The notes under the pieces: model-generated
Seen by the model: only the letters and a program-made list of their open reading frames with translations
The model's database searches: none
Told to the model about the DNA's origin: nothing
Assembly (NCBI GenBank): GCA_964385635.1
Contig: CAYLPU010000043.1
Span: forward strand, 1-41,358
Length of the DNA stretch: 41,358 nucleotides
Source: CAYLPU01 sp964385635
GTDB lineage: Bacteria; Chloroflexota; Anaerolineae; B4-G1
Reading direction: 5' to 3'
Shown: positions 1 through 8,349 of the stretch, in pieces
Layout: the number at the start of each line of letters is the position of its first letter
How positions within the stretch are numbered: position 1 is the first letter of the stretch
Made by a program: the position numbers and the translations under genes

Positions 1-1241
<1,241 letters not shown>

Positions 1242-1242
<1 letters not shown>

Positions 1243-1790
1243 CAGACCTCTCCACCGTCTGACAACTCGTCCAACAGCGGCAACTCATCCAGACTGCGCA
1301 ACCCAAAGTGTTGCAGAAGCGCGAAGGTGGTGCCATAGAGGATCGGGCGGCCCACCGTCGGCGCTCGCCCCTCCTCCTCGATCAGGCCGGCCCTCAACAG
1401 CGTGCGCAGCACACTGTCGGAACCGATGCCCCGGATGGCCTCGATCTCGGAACGAGTGACGGGCTGGCGGTAAGCGATGATCGCCAGCGCCTCCAGCGCG
1501 GCACGTGAAAGGCGCGTACGTCTCTCCAGGCCCAGGAAGCGTTCGACGTAGGGCGCGGCCTCCGGTGCGGTAATGAGCTGCACGCGGTTGCCGGCTCGCT
1601 GCAACCGCAGGCCGCGCCCGGCGTAGGTGGCTTCCAGGCCAGCGAGAGCCCGCTCGACCCGCCTGGCCGTGACCTCCAACGCCTCTGCCAGACGGCCGGT
1701 AGAGGCCGGCTCATCGGCCACGAAGAGCAGGCTCTCCACCAGCATCTCCAGGCTGAGGATGGGATCTCCAGATGTATCTTCCTCTTTCAT
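1242..1790 (-). CDS. scpB: Segregation and condensation protein B
   Basis: 182 residues, the normal size for ScpB, the winged-helix subunit of the Smc-ScpAB condensin used in chromosome segregation. Family features are visible: an N-terminal helix with SLLFVADEPAS, a second winged helix with ALEALAIIAYRQPVTRSEIE, then GIGSDSVLRTLLRAGLI and GRPILYGTT near the C-terminus. The start is the ATG at 1790, with only a weak GGTGG upstream. The stop overlaps the next gene's ATG as TGATG. The usual partner scpA is not in the window. A 250-base gap holding a palindromic repeat separates it from amaP, so it probably has its own promoter there, which I could not place with confidence. Confidence 0.92.
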
Positions 1791-1850
1791 CGTACCACCG
1801 CTTGTGCAATAAGGCTCTACGTGGATTAGTGGGATGCTTCAAGCGGGTGC

Positions 1851-1968
1851 AGCAATTCCCGTTTTAGCATCGTTACCGCGTGATATGATCGTAGTGGCGA
1901 CTTTAGTCGCTGGTTGCGCGGCCCAAACGACTGAAGTCGTTACTACGAACCCCATAACGGGAATTGCT
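1851..1968. repeat. Nested palindromic (MITE-like) element
   Basis: Outer arms at 1851-1863 and 1956-1968 are perfect 13-base inverted repeats (agcaattcccgtt and its complement). Inside lie imperfect inverted arms of about 21 bases at 1890-1910 and 1926-1947, each itself carrying a CGACT..AGTCG palindrome. The whole element is 118 bases and noncoding. It sits between scpB and amaP and could fold into one long hairpin. It resembles small non-autonomous palindromic elements, but no matching transposase is present. A short plus-strand open frame across it looks accidental. Confidence 0.7.
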
Positions 1969-2039
1969 GGGCGCAGATGCACACAGATTCTCGCAGGTAG
2001 ATATAAAAACCGGGTGCGGGATCACCTCGCTGTGCAGCC

Positions 2040-2633
2040 TTACTCCGGTTCCGATGCGGCGAGTAAGTCTCTCTTTGGCGTGCTGGGCGTGGTGGGATAG
2101 GGGATGGCGCGCAGGTTCACCTTGGGAGGCCGGGCCAGTTTGAGCCCCATCTTCTCTTCCACCACCTGCCGGGCCGCCTCCACGATCTGATCGGCCTTCT
2201 CCGGCACGTTTATCCCGGCCGCCATCTCCACGTCCAATTCGACCACGACGCCGCTGCGTTTGGCCGACACCTTCGACTTGGAGCGCAAGATACTGGAGAG
2301 TTGGTCCACTTCGTACTCCAACCGGTCGGCGATGGATGCTACGCTGATCAGCACCTCCCCGCCAGCGGTCTCTTCGACGCGGATGGCCTTCGGAGTGGGC
2401 CGGCGCACCTCAAGCATGATGAGCAGGACAAAGATGATGTCCAGTGCCAGGGCGAAGAGAATGCCCAGCGACACGCGCACGAACGGGTTAAGGAGTTCGA
2501 GAGAGTTCACCAGCGCGGCCAACTGCCACCCGGTCGCCTCCAGCACCGGCACCGGCAACACAAGCAGGATCGTACACAGCGGGATAGCGACCAGCAGCAA
2601 GATCGCTAATAAGATGCGGTTCACCGTATTCAT
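2040..2633 (-). CDS. amaP: Alkaline shock response membrane anchor protein AmaP
   Basis: 197 residues. Two hydrophobic helices lie at about residues 6-30 and 53-75, followed by a soluble Asp23-like segment with EETAGGEVLISVASIADRLEYEV and a VVVELDVEMAAGINVPE strand pair. This is the AmaP layout: a hairpin membrane anchor whose cytoplasmic part tethers Asp23 at the membrane. The start is the ATG at 2633 behind a strong AGGAGG with about 8 bases of spacing. It is monocistronic by spacing (105 bases after the YfhO gene, 249 before scpB) and has a good upstream promoter. Two Asp23 proteins are encoded 10-20 kb away and are plausible partners, by inference from the family. Confidence 0.8.
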   Translation of the reverse strand: MNTVNRILLAILLLVAIPLCTILLVLPVPVLEATGWQLAALVNSLELLNPFVRVSLGILFALALDIIFVLLIMLEVRRPTPKAIRVEETAGGEVLISVASIADRLEYEVDQLSSILRSKSKVSAKRSGVVVELDVEMAAGINVPEKADQIVEAARQVVEEKMGLKLARPPKVNLRAIPYPTTPSTPKRDLLAASEPE

Positions 2634-2680
2634 CGTCTAGCCTCCTGTGGATTCTCCTTAATCAATCAATCACAACATCC

Positions 2681-2709
2681 ATTATAACATCGCACCCAAC
2701 TTTGGACAA
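2681..2709 (-). promoter_or_regulatory. Sigma70-type promoter for amaP
   Basis: On the minus strand TTGTCC (2709-2704) and a perfect TATAAT (2686-2681) are separated by 17 bases. Transcription would start near 2674, about 40 bases before the amaP ATG at 2633, leaving room for the AGGAGG site. Confidence 0.55.
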
Positions 2710-2737
2710 CGCAAGGGCGCGGTGACCATGCCCCTAC

Positions 2738-5700
2738 TCAGCAGGGCGTTGGCGTGGATTCGGACACTGCAAGAGCGGCGACGATCACCAGGGTGACCAA
2801 TCCCGCCAGGCTCACGCCCGCGCCGATGAGCAGGCTCACCGGGCGGAAAACGAAGACGACGCGATGGCGCCCCGCGTCCACAGCGACCGCACGGAAGAGC
2901 AGGTCGGCCTGGTAAATCGGCACCGGCTCGCCATCCACCGTCGCCTCCCAGCCGGGATACCAACTATCGGTCAGGACGAGATAGCCCGGCGCTTCAGCGT
3001 CCACCTCGATCTCGACGCGCTCCGGCGCGTAGTGCGTCACGCTGACACATTCCCCACCTTCTGCTCCGACTGGACCATTTGCTCCGGCTGGATCTGGCGA
3101 TCCAGCCGCCGGGCGACGGATTTGACAATCCGTCGCGAGCCCAGGTGTCATTTCTACAATGGATTCCAATCTTCGCAAAGGGTCGACCTCGCCTGCTAAG
3201 ATAACCTCCGCCGCCGGATCAAACGCGGGGTCCTGCATAGAGGCCAAGACCGTCGTCGCGTCGTCGGCCACCATCGCCCTATGGACGATGAACGCTCGCT
3301 CCAGTACGTCCAGGTTCTCGTAGATCTTGACGTCGCCGGAGTGAACCAGCCGGAAGCGGCCCCGGTCAGATAGAACCAACGGTTGAAAACCGCCGGTGCG
3401 TTCGTCTATCAGGCTCACCCCACGCACGACCAGTTCTCCCTCCGGCAGCGTCGCCCGCACGACGACCGTGGCTGGCGCGGCCGGCTCCTGCCACCGCAGC
3501 CGCGTCACGTAGTCACTCCCCTCCGGCTGTCCCCCTTCGACTCCACTCAGGGCTGGCGGCCAGAAGTGGCCGCCGACAGGAGCCTGCGCGTGGGCCACGT
3601 CCGGGCCGTACAGCCCCTCAGCGGTGTGCTGCCCGGCGCGCAACTCAAACCTGCGCGTGATCCCCTCGTCAAAGCCAACCTCGACCAGGCCAACAGGCGT
3701 GCCATCGGGCAGCATGGCCCCTCCGCGCAGGTGGGAGACAATCCCCAGCGCCGTCGCTTCGAAATGTGGCACGTGCGCGACCGCGGCCGTCCCCCCGCGC
3801 AGCAGTTGCGCGCCGAACTGGAGATCGTAGAACACATCGTCTAGCCATGCATCGTGAAGTTTATCGGTGATGACATACCGGACGTTGAACAGGCTCAGCC
3901 AGCGCCCATCGGGGATCCCGGCCAGGTTCTCGCGCAGCCGGCCGTCTATGGAGACCTCGTCCTGGGTCAAGAACAGGTGCTGTAGCGTGACGTAGCGCGC
4001 CAACGGCAGCACGCCACCGTCGTAGCCATCCACAGCGGGGAGACCGAAGGCCAGCGGCAGATTGGGGCTGAGCACCTCCTTGTGTTTGGCGGCGACCACG
4101 TAATCGTAGAGCGCGCCAGCGGAGAGTTGTGGCCCGTAGATGATCCGGATCTCAGGCAAGTCACCGGGGTCGAAGGTGATGTCGGACATGCTGATGAAGC
4201 GGGCTGGAGGTTCCCCAACCTCTTCCTTCGCAGAGAGCAAGTGGGCGATGGCCGGGCGCAGGCTGGTGAACGCCTGGGGCGCAGTGGCCCGGCTGTGAGG
4301 GAGCGCAGAACCTGCCGCGAAGAGTTCCACGACCAACAGCACCAACAGGCCCACTGCGGCCGGTCGAGGCGCACGCCTGGCTGCCAGGAGCAGCCCCAGC
4401 GCAAAGACAGCCCCCAGCCCCCAGCCGGCGACGGTCGCCCAGCCCACGTGCCCTCCCTCCCCGATACGCACGCCCACCACCGCCCATCCCGCCAGCACGA
4501 CGAGCGCGACTGCGAGGAACAGGAGTGCTCGCCAGCCGATGCGTATACGACGATGGTACAGCGCATCCCACCCCCACCCCGCCAGCGATGCCACACCTGC
4601 CACGTAGAGTGACAGCCAGCGAGCCGGCACGCGAAAGTGGGCAAAGCCGGGGACGAAGCGGGCCAGAAGGAGGTATAAGGGATTGTAGAGACCGAGGGAG
4701 AGAAAGAGGCCCAGGGTAAGGATGAAGAGTGAGGATTGGAGAGTGGAGAATGGAGAATGGAGAATGGAGGATGGAGAATGGAGGATGGCGACTGCGGCGA
4801 GGGCCAGGCCGGCGATGCTCACGTAGGCGACGTGCTCGATGTGTTCAGGGGGCACAGGCTCGGCGAAGCCGGGCAGAAGAGCACGAGCCAGGTAGAAGGG
4901 CGAGAGGGAAAACGAAACCCGCTCGTTGAACGGCAATCCTCCGGCCCGCACCGAAAGGCGCGAGAGTTCCCAGGTGGGGAGCAGTTGCACCGCCGCCAGC
5001 GCCACCCCCAACCCCGCCACGGCGGCCAGGCGCGATGCCCGCCGGATTAGCGGCCTCCATTCACGCTGGCGCAACCCACGCCACAGCACCGGCCCGAGCC
5101 CATAGGCCGCCAGCCCGACCAGTGAGATGAACGCCGTCTGCGTGTGGCCGGCCAGGAAAACCAGGCTCACGACGATAGCGAGACCGGCAAACGCGGCTTT
5201 GCGATTTGGAGCAAAATTCCTGTCACACAGCGTCAGCGCCAGCGGCAGCCATGCCAGCCCCTGCAACTGGTTGACGTGTTCCACCTGCGCGCCCAGGTAG
5301 CCCCCCAATGCGAAGGTCGCCCCCACCGTCCACGCGCCGGCACGCCCCAGCCGCAGCGAACCGCGTCCCCAGAGATACCCGTTGAACGCTGCCAGGCACA
5401 GGTGCAGCACGATGGTCAGATGGATGGACTGGTGGGCCGGCAGGAAGAGCCACAGCGGCCAGTTGAAGGGATAGAAAACCCCCACCTGGCTGTTGGCCAG
5501 TAAGGGGGTACCCATGAAGAGATAAGGATTCCAGAGCGGCAACCGCCCGGCCCGAATCGCCCGCGTCGCCTCCGCCCAGTAGGGATAGAAATAGGTGAAG
5601 ATGTCGCCACCAGCAAGCACACGGCCCGCCAACGCGATCTTCCAGAAGAAGGCGATCACCAACACCCAGAGCAGGACGATGGCCAGGAGGTCGCGGAGGA

Positions 5701-5743
5701 GGGGAGATGGTTGGTTGGGTAGTTGATTGGTTGGTTGGGTCAT
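2738..5743 (-). CDS. YfhO-family integral membrane protein
   Basis: 1001 residues. The N-terminal half carries about 12 hydrophobic helices. A lumenal GGDIFTYFYPYW / PLWNPYLFMGTPLLANSQ pair at residues 47-85 is the hallmark of YfhO proteins, which are GT-C-like and implicated in lipid-linked sugar transfer to envelope polymers. The large extracytoplasmic C-terminal half ends in GYLVLTDSWYPGWEATVDG and a last membrane helix, also typical. The ATG at 5743 overlaps the stop of the GT39 gene (ATGA), so the two are probably co-translated. Four kinds of dispersed short repeats are read in frame: NQ-rich heptamers at residues 2-12, the ILHSP tract near 320-338, ALSGVEGG near 730, and a double palindrome near 869-886. 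The substrate is unknown. Confidence 0.8.
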   Translation of the reverse strand: MTQPTNQLPNQPSPLLRDLLAIVLLWVLVIAFFWKIALAGRVLAGGDIFTYFYPYWAEATRAIRAGRLPLWNPYLFMGTPLLANSQVGVFYPFNWPLWLFLPAHQSIHLTIVLHLCLAAFNGYLWGRGSLRLGRAGAWTVGATFALGGYLGAQVEHVNQLQGLAWLPLALTLCDRNFAPNRKAAFAGLAIVVSLVFLAGHTQTAFISLVGLAAYGLGPVLWRGLRQREWRPLIRRASRLAAVAGLGVALAAVQLLPTWELSRLSVRAGGLPFNERVSFSLSPFYLARALLPGFAEPVPPEHIEHVAYVSIAGLALAAVAILHSPSSILHSPFSTLQSSLFILTLGLFLSLGLYNPLYLLLARFVPGFAHFRVPARWLSLYVAGVASLAGWGWDALYHRRIRIGWRALLFLAVALVVLAGWAVVGVRIGEGGHVGWATVAGWGLGAVFALGLLLAARRAPRPAAVGLLVLLVVELFAAGSALPHSRATAPQAFTSLRPAIAHLLSAKEEVGEPPARFISMSDITFDPGDLPEIRIIYGPQLSAGALYDYVVAAKHKEVLSPNLPLAFGLPAVDGYDGGVLPLARYVTLQHLFLTQDEVSIDGRLRENLAGIPDGRWLSLFNVRYVITDKLHDAWLDDVFYDLQFGAQLLRGGTAAVAHVPHFEATALGIVSHLRGGAMLPDGTPVGLVEVGFDEGITRRFELRAGQHTAEGLYGPDVAHAQAPVGGHFWPPALSGVEGGQPEGSDYVTRLRWQEPAAPATVVVRATLPEGELVVRGVSLIDERTGGFQPLVLSDRGRFRLVHSGDVKIYENLDVLERAFIVHRAMVADDATTVLASMQDPAFDPAAEVILAGEVDPLRRLESIVEMTPGLATDCQIRRPAAGSPDPAGANGPVGAEGGECVSVTHYAPERVEIEVDAEAPGYLVLTDSWYPGWEATVDGEPVPIYQADLLFRAVAVDAGRHRVVFVFRPVSLLIGAGVSLAGLVTLVIVAALAVSESTPTPC
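3086..3136. repeat. Tandem pair of perfect hairpins inside the YfhO gene
   Basis: Arms GGCTGGAT at 3086-3093 and its complement at 3100-3107 enclose a 6-base loop. Five bases further, gcgacggatt at 3113-3122 and its complement at 3127-3136 enclose TGAC. Both are perfect, and both are read through by the YfhO gene, encoding roughly ATDCQIRRPAAGSPDPAG. The TTGACAA-like centre is shared with the palindrome at 6407-6439, which suggests a common mobile repeat family. Confidence 0.7.
3533..3556. repeat. Dispersed repeat read as PALSGVEGG in the YfhO gene
   Basis: cccttcgactccactcaggg is a short partly palindromic repeat type I recognise from Chloroflexota and other environmental genomes. Here it is in frame in the YfhO gene. 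A related type (ttcgacaagcccagggcagg) occurs at 40103-40130. The identification rests on memory of the pattern, not on a search. Confidence 0.5.
4731..4788. repeat. Short tandem repeat, ATTCTCCATTCTCC type
   Basis: A degenerate tandem of about 10-base units (plus strand ggagaatgga and variants) covers 58 bases. Three units make 30 bases or 10 codons, so the tract stays in frame and encodes repeated S-I-L-H-S-P in the YfhO gene. The same repeat encodes the same peptide at 8938-8974 in the MobA-HAD fusion. Confidence 0.8.
5705..5741. repeat. ACCAACC-type heptamer repeat at the YfhO gene start
   Basis: On the minus strand the first codons of the YfhO gene are built of ACCCAACCAACCAATCAAC-like heptamers that encode T-Q-P-T-N-Q-L-P-N-Q. 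The repeat directly abuts the ATGA overlap with the GT39 gene. Confidence 0.55.
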
Positions 5744-7434
5744 CGGCTCGGTCCTGGGGTGATATGGTAGACGGTGAACGAGGGTGTGTCATCGCGGCGA
5801 GTCGTGGTCAACGCGGGCTCCAACCCGTAGCCCACGGTAGTAGCCAGCGCCCACTCCGCCCGCGCTCGTGACTCCCAGGATGGGAACGCGACATAGCGCG
5901 GTCCCGTAGCGCCGAAAGCCCGCACGTCCTGGGCCAGCCAGGCCGGAGTGGGCCAGTAGGCCAGGCATACCGGCGCACCGAACAGGTAATAGGCGTAGTG
6001 CCAGCCCAGCCAGTGCTGGTAGACCACCGTGCCTTCAGGCAGCCCACGCAGGAATGTAGCGACCTCGTCAATGCCGTCATAGGCACCATGGTCACCGCCG
6101 ACGGGGTAGCGGCTGTGGGCGGCGTCGAACGCGGGCAGGGCCAGGCAAATGGCGAATAATAAATGACAAATGATAAATGACAAATGACGAATGACGAATG
6201 ACGAATGACGAGGGATGAGGGACAGACGATCAATGATGGATTGGAGACGGGAGGCAAGGAGGGCCAGGGTGCGGCCCAGGAGCACAGCCAGCACGGGCAC
6301 CAGCGGCAGCAGGTAGCGGTCCCAGACCGGAAAGGCCCAGAGCCAGTGGAGGAGAAAGTAGATGAGGCAGAAAGAGATGAGCAGCAAGTCTGTGAACGGT
6401 TGCTGGAGAAACCCGGTTTTTGACAAAAACCGGGTTTCTGGATAGCGGCGAGGTTTGATATCGCCCCACACCAGCGCGGATAGACCCACCAGCAGCGCGC
6501 CGTTGACGACGGGCGAGACGAAAAGATAACGTCCCAGCCCGATCCACTCGCGCAGCCGCGTCCACAACTCCTGCGGCCAGATGAGTCGCAATCCCCCGTA
6601 ACCCGTTATGCCCACGCGCCAGAAACTTTCCGCGCCCCGGGCCACCCGCACCGCGTCCCAGGCAAACACTGTCAAAATGACAAATGACACAAATGACAAA
6701 TGACAAATGACAAACATCAGATTGGAGAACTTCGGGCTTTGGGCTTCGGACTTTGGACTTCGGACCTCAGACTTCGGACTTCGGACTTCGGACTTTTGGC
6801 CTCGGGCTTTGGGATTTGGGATTTGGCTAAGATATATTCCAAGTGCCAGAGGTACCCATACAAGCCCGGTCTGTTTTGTCGCGAAGGCCAGCCCTGCCAG
6901 CAACCCTGCCCATCCCGGCCTGCCGCGATCCGCCGCCACGCAAGCACCCAGCCCCAGCGCCACCATCAGCGGGTCGGGGAAAGCGGTGGCGGAGAAGAGG
7001 ATGGCAAAGGGGGAGAGGGCTACGCCCGCGGCCGCCGCCACTGCTGCCCACCGGTCGTGATAGAGCGAATGAGCCAGCGCGGCGACCAGCGAGACCGTCA
7101 ACAGTCCCGCTGCCAGCCCCGGCATTCGCACGGTGAACTCAGAATTGCCAAAGAGTGCCTGGGCCCCGGCCACCAGGTAGGGCAGCAATGGCGGCTTGTA
7201 GACCGGCACCGTTGCCAGCCACGGGTCCTGCCCCCACCCGATCAGGAGGCCCCAGTAGCCATACAGCGCCTCGTCAGGATGAAAGCGGTTGTCCAGGATC
7301 GGGGGCAGCCGCAGCGCCCAAGCCAGCAGCAAGAGCGGCACCAGCGCCCAGCGACTCCTGTTGGGCGAAGGTCTCACGGCCGAGCCTCCCTGTTGGGCAA
7401 AGGTCTCACCCCCCTTGTTGGGCGAAGGTCTCAC
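5740..7434 (-). CDS. GT39-type (ArnT/PMT-like) membrane glycosyltransferase
   Basis: 564 residues of polytopic membrane protein. The first loop carries NRFHPDEALYGYWG, the acidic motif of GT-C glycosyltransferases that use polyprenyl-phosphate sugars. Helical segments such as FSATAFPDPLMVALGLG and GLLAGLAFATKQTGLVWVPL are typical. The start is a GTG at 7434, ten bases after the GT2 stop; the start and first 25 codons lie in a dispersed repeat, so the exact start is uncertain. It ends in an ATGA overlap with the YfhO gene. The adjacent GT2 is a natural supplier of polyprenyl-phosphate sugar. Four repeat families are read in frame: the N-terminal tract, KSEVRSP units with FVICHLSFV after about residue 200, a palindrome giving PETRFLSKTGF near 335, and RHSSFVIRHLSF near 410. 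Confidence 0.8.
   Translation of the reverse strand: MRPSPNKGGETFAQQGGSAVRPSPNRSRWALVPLLLLAWALRLPPILDNRFHPDEALYGYWGLLIGWGQDPWLATVPVYKPPLLPYLVAGAQALFGNSEFTVRMPGLAAGLLTVSLVAALAHSLYHDRWAAVAAAAGVALSPFAILFSATAFPDPLMVALGLGACVAADRGRPGWAGLLAGLAFATKQTGLVWVPLALGIYLSQIPNPKARGQKSEVRSPKSEVRSPKSEAQSPKFSNLMFVICHLSFVSFVILTVFAWDAVRVARGAESFWRVGITGYGGLRLIWPQELWTRLREWIGLGRYLFVSPVVNGALLVGLSALVWGDIKPRRYPETRFLSKTGFLQQPFTDLLLISFCLIYFLLHWLWAFPVWDRYLLPLVPVLAVLLGRTLALLASRLQSIIDRLSLIPRHSSFVIRHLSFIICHLLFAICLALPAFDAAHSRYPVGGDHGAYDGIDEVATFLRGLPEGTVVYQHWLGWHYAYYLFGAPVCLAYWPTPAWLAQDVRAFGATGPRYVAFPSWESRARAEWALATTVGYGLEPALTTTRRDDTPSFTVYHITPGPSR
6145..6220. repeat. AATGACAAATGACG tandem repeat inside the GT39 gene
   Basis: Degenerate 7- to 9-base units (aaatgac, gaatgac) fill about 76 bases. 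They are read in frame on the minus strand as a hydrophobic S-F-V-I-R-H-L-S-F peptide that could form part of a membrane helix. Confidence 0.8.
6407..6439. repeat. Perfect 15-base palindrome inside the GT39 gene
   Basis: Arms agaaacccggttttt (6407-6421) and its exact complement (6425-6439) enclose a 3-base loop. The element is read in frame as E-T-R-F-L-S-K-T-G-F. It lacks the position and T-tract of a terminator and looks like a dispersed palindromic repeat. Confidence 0.8.
6671..6827. repeat. Composite of two tandem repeat families inside the GT39 gene
   Basis: 6671-6715 has caaatgaca units, the family of 6145-6220. 6728-6827 has ttcggactt units with period about 9. On the minus strand they are read in frame as K-S-E-V-R-S-P repeats and then F-V-I-C-H-L-S-F-V. 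Two unrelated repeat types directly abut, which suggests that insertion recurs at already repetitive sites. Confidence 0.8.
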
Positions 7435-7441
7435 GACCGAG
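7359..7441. repeat. Three GGTCTCAC/GAGACC repeat units at the GT39 5' end
   Basis: Three copies of ttgttgggcgaaggtctcac with small variations lie at 7359-7385, 7390-7410 and 7414-7441. On the minus strand each reads as V-R-P-S-P-N or an alternative frame, and the last copy supplies the GTG start of the GT39 gene. They resemble, in complement, the 24-base units at 9571-9698 and the hairpin at 31948-31992. Confidence 0.75.
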
Positions 7442-7444
7442 CCC

Positions 7445-8176
7445 TCACCGGGTGAATCGATACCTGATCAGTGTCCACAGCACAGTTATGCCATCACGCC
7501 AACTGATCTTCTTCCCCTCCTCAAACTCCCGTCCGGTGTAGGAGATGGGCACTTCGTAGATGCGGTAACCCCGCTTGAGAATCTGCGCCGTGATCTCGGG
7601 ATCGAAACCCCAACCGGGCGCTTTCAGGTCGAGTTGTTCGGCGACCTCCCGGGTGAAGACTTTGTAGCATGTCTCCATATCGCTGAGGATAGTGTCATAG
7701 AGGACGTTGGTCACCAGCGTGAGGAACCGGTTGCCGGCCATGTGCCAGAAGAACATCGCCCTGGTCGGCCCACCGCGAAAGCGCGAGCCGTAGACCACCT
7801 GGGAGCGACCCTCGACGATGGGCTGCAGGAGCGCCGGATAGTCACGGGGATCGTACTCCAGGTCGGCATCCTGTACCAGCATCACGTCGCCGCTGGCGTG
7901 TTGGAGCCCGGTACGCACCGCCGCGCCCTTGCCCTGGTTGTGCTCGTGGAACACGACGACCACGTCCGGCTCGCCCTCCAGCGTGTGCAGGATCTCCCGC
8001 GTGCCATCGGTCGAGCCGTCATCCACGATCACGATCTCACGCTCGAACTGGACGGCGATGCCATTTTCTGGCCCGTAGCCGACCGGCACCGCCAGTTGCA
8101 CTGCCCGCACGCGCCGCAATATCTCAGCGATGGTCCCGATCTCGTTGTAGACCGGCATAACGACCGAAAGTTTCAT
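7445..8176 (-). CDS. GT2-family glycosyltransferase (polyprenyl-phosphate sugar synthase-like)
   Basis: 243 residues. A GT-A fold is clear: MKLSVVMPVYNE at the N-terminus, IVIVDDGSTDGT, GKGAAVRTGLQHASGD, and the metal-binding VQDADLEYDP. This is the arrangement of dolichol/undecaprenyl-phosphate mannose or glucose synthases, which load a nucleotide sugar onto a lipid phosphate at the cytoplasmic membrane face. The start is set at the ATG at 8176, preceded by GGGAGGTCGAG. A longer frame to 8308 lacks family similarity in the extra residues and would run across the promoter. It lies ten bases upstream of the GT39 gene, a likely user of its product. No C-terminal membrane helices are seen, so it is the short soluble type. 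Confidence 0.88.
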   Translation of the reverse strand: MKLSVVMPVYNEIGTIAEILRRVRAVQLAVPVGYGPENGIAVQFEREIVIVDDGSTDGTREILHTLEGEPDVVVVFHEHNQGKGAAVRTGLQHASGDVMLVQDADLEYDPRDYPALLQPIVEGRSQVVYGSRFRGGPTRAMFFWHMAGNRFLTLVTNVLYDTILSDMETCYKVFTREVAEQLDLKAPGWGFDPEITAQILKRGYRIYEVPISYTGREFEEGKKISWRDGITVLWTLIRYRFTR

Positions 8177-8201
8177 CTCGACCTCCCTCGTCAACGGGCG
8201 C

Positions 8202-8230
8202 ATTATAGCCGAGGGTAGCGAGAGGGGCAA
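8202..8230 (-). promoter_or_regulatory. Promoter of the GT2-GT39-YfhO operon
   Basis: On the minus strand TTGCCC (8230-8225) and a perfect TATAAT (8207-8202) are spaced by 17 bases. The start would fall near 8195, about 20 bases before the GT2 ATG at 8176. The site is back to back with the promoter at 8241-8269. Confidence 0.6.
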
Positions 8231-8240
8231 GCCCCGGCAT

Positions 8241-8269
8241 TTGACGGCGGCATTGTTCCATGCTACACT
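8241..8269 (+). promoter_or_regulatory. Promoter of the MobA-HAD / rlmN / rpe group
   Basis: TTGACG (8241-8246), 17 bases, then TACACT (8264-8269). The start would be near 8276, giving a leader of about 75 bases before the coding start. The two divergent -35 boxes are only 10 bases apart, so one bound factor could affect both directions. Confidence 0.55.
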
Positions 8270-8295
8270 ATGTAAGGCTCCATGCATCTGTATAC

Positions 8296-8331
8296 CCCGC
8301 CTGCACACAGGTTGACTGTAGCCCAGGCGGG
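8296..8331 (+). promoter_or_regulatory. Hairpin in the 5' leader of the MobA-HAD gene
   Basis: cccgcctg (8296-8303) pairs perfectly with caggcggg (8324-8331) across a 20-base loop. The stem ends 12 bases before GGGAGG, so it could affect ribosome access or transcript stability. There is no T-tract, so it is not an obvious terminator, and it matches no riboswitch class I know. Confidence 0.35.
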
Positions 8332-8349
8332 ATCTGCTGTACGGGAGGT

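Noticed and set aside
1834..2100. 88-codon plus frame between scpB and amaP
   Set aside because: It spans the palindromic repeat and the amaP 3' end; no ribosome site or family.
3383..3844. 153-codon plus frame inside the YfhO region
   Set aside because: Antisense to a well-supported membrane protein; no family, no ribosome site.
6407..6439. Intrinsic terminator
   Set aside because: The perfect hairpin lies mid-gene with no following T-tract, and the frame continues for over 200 codons.
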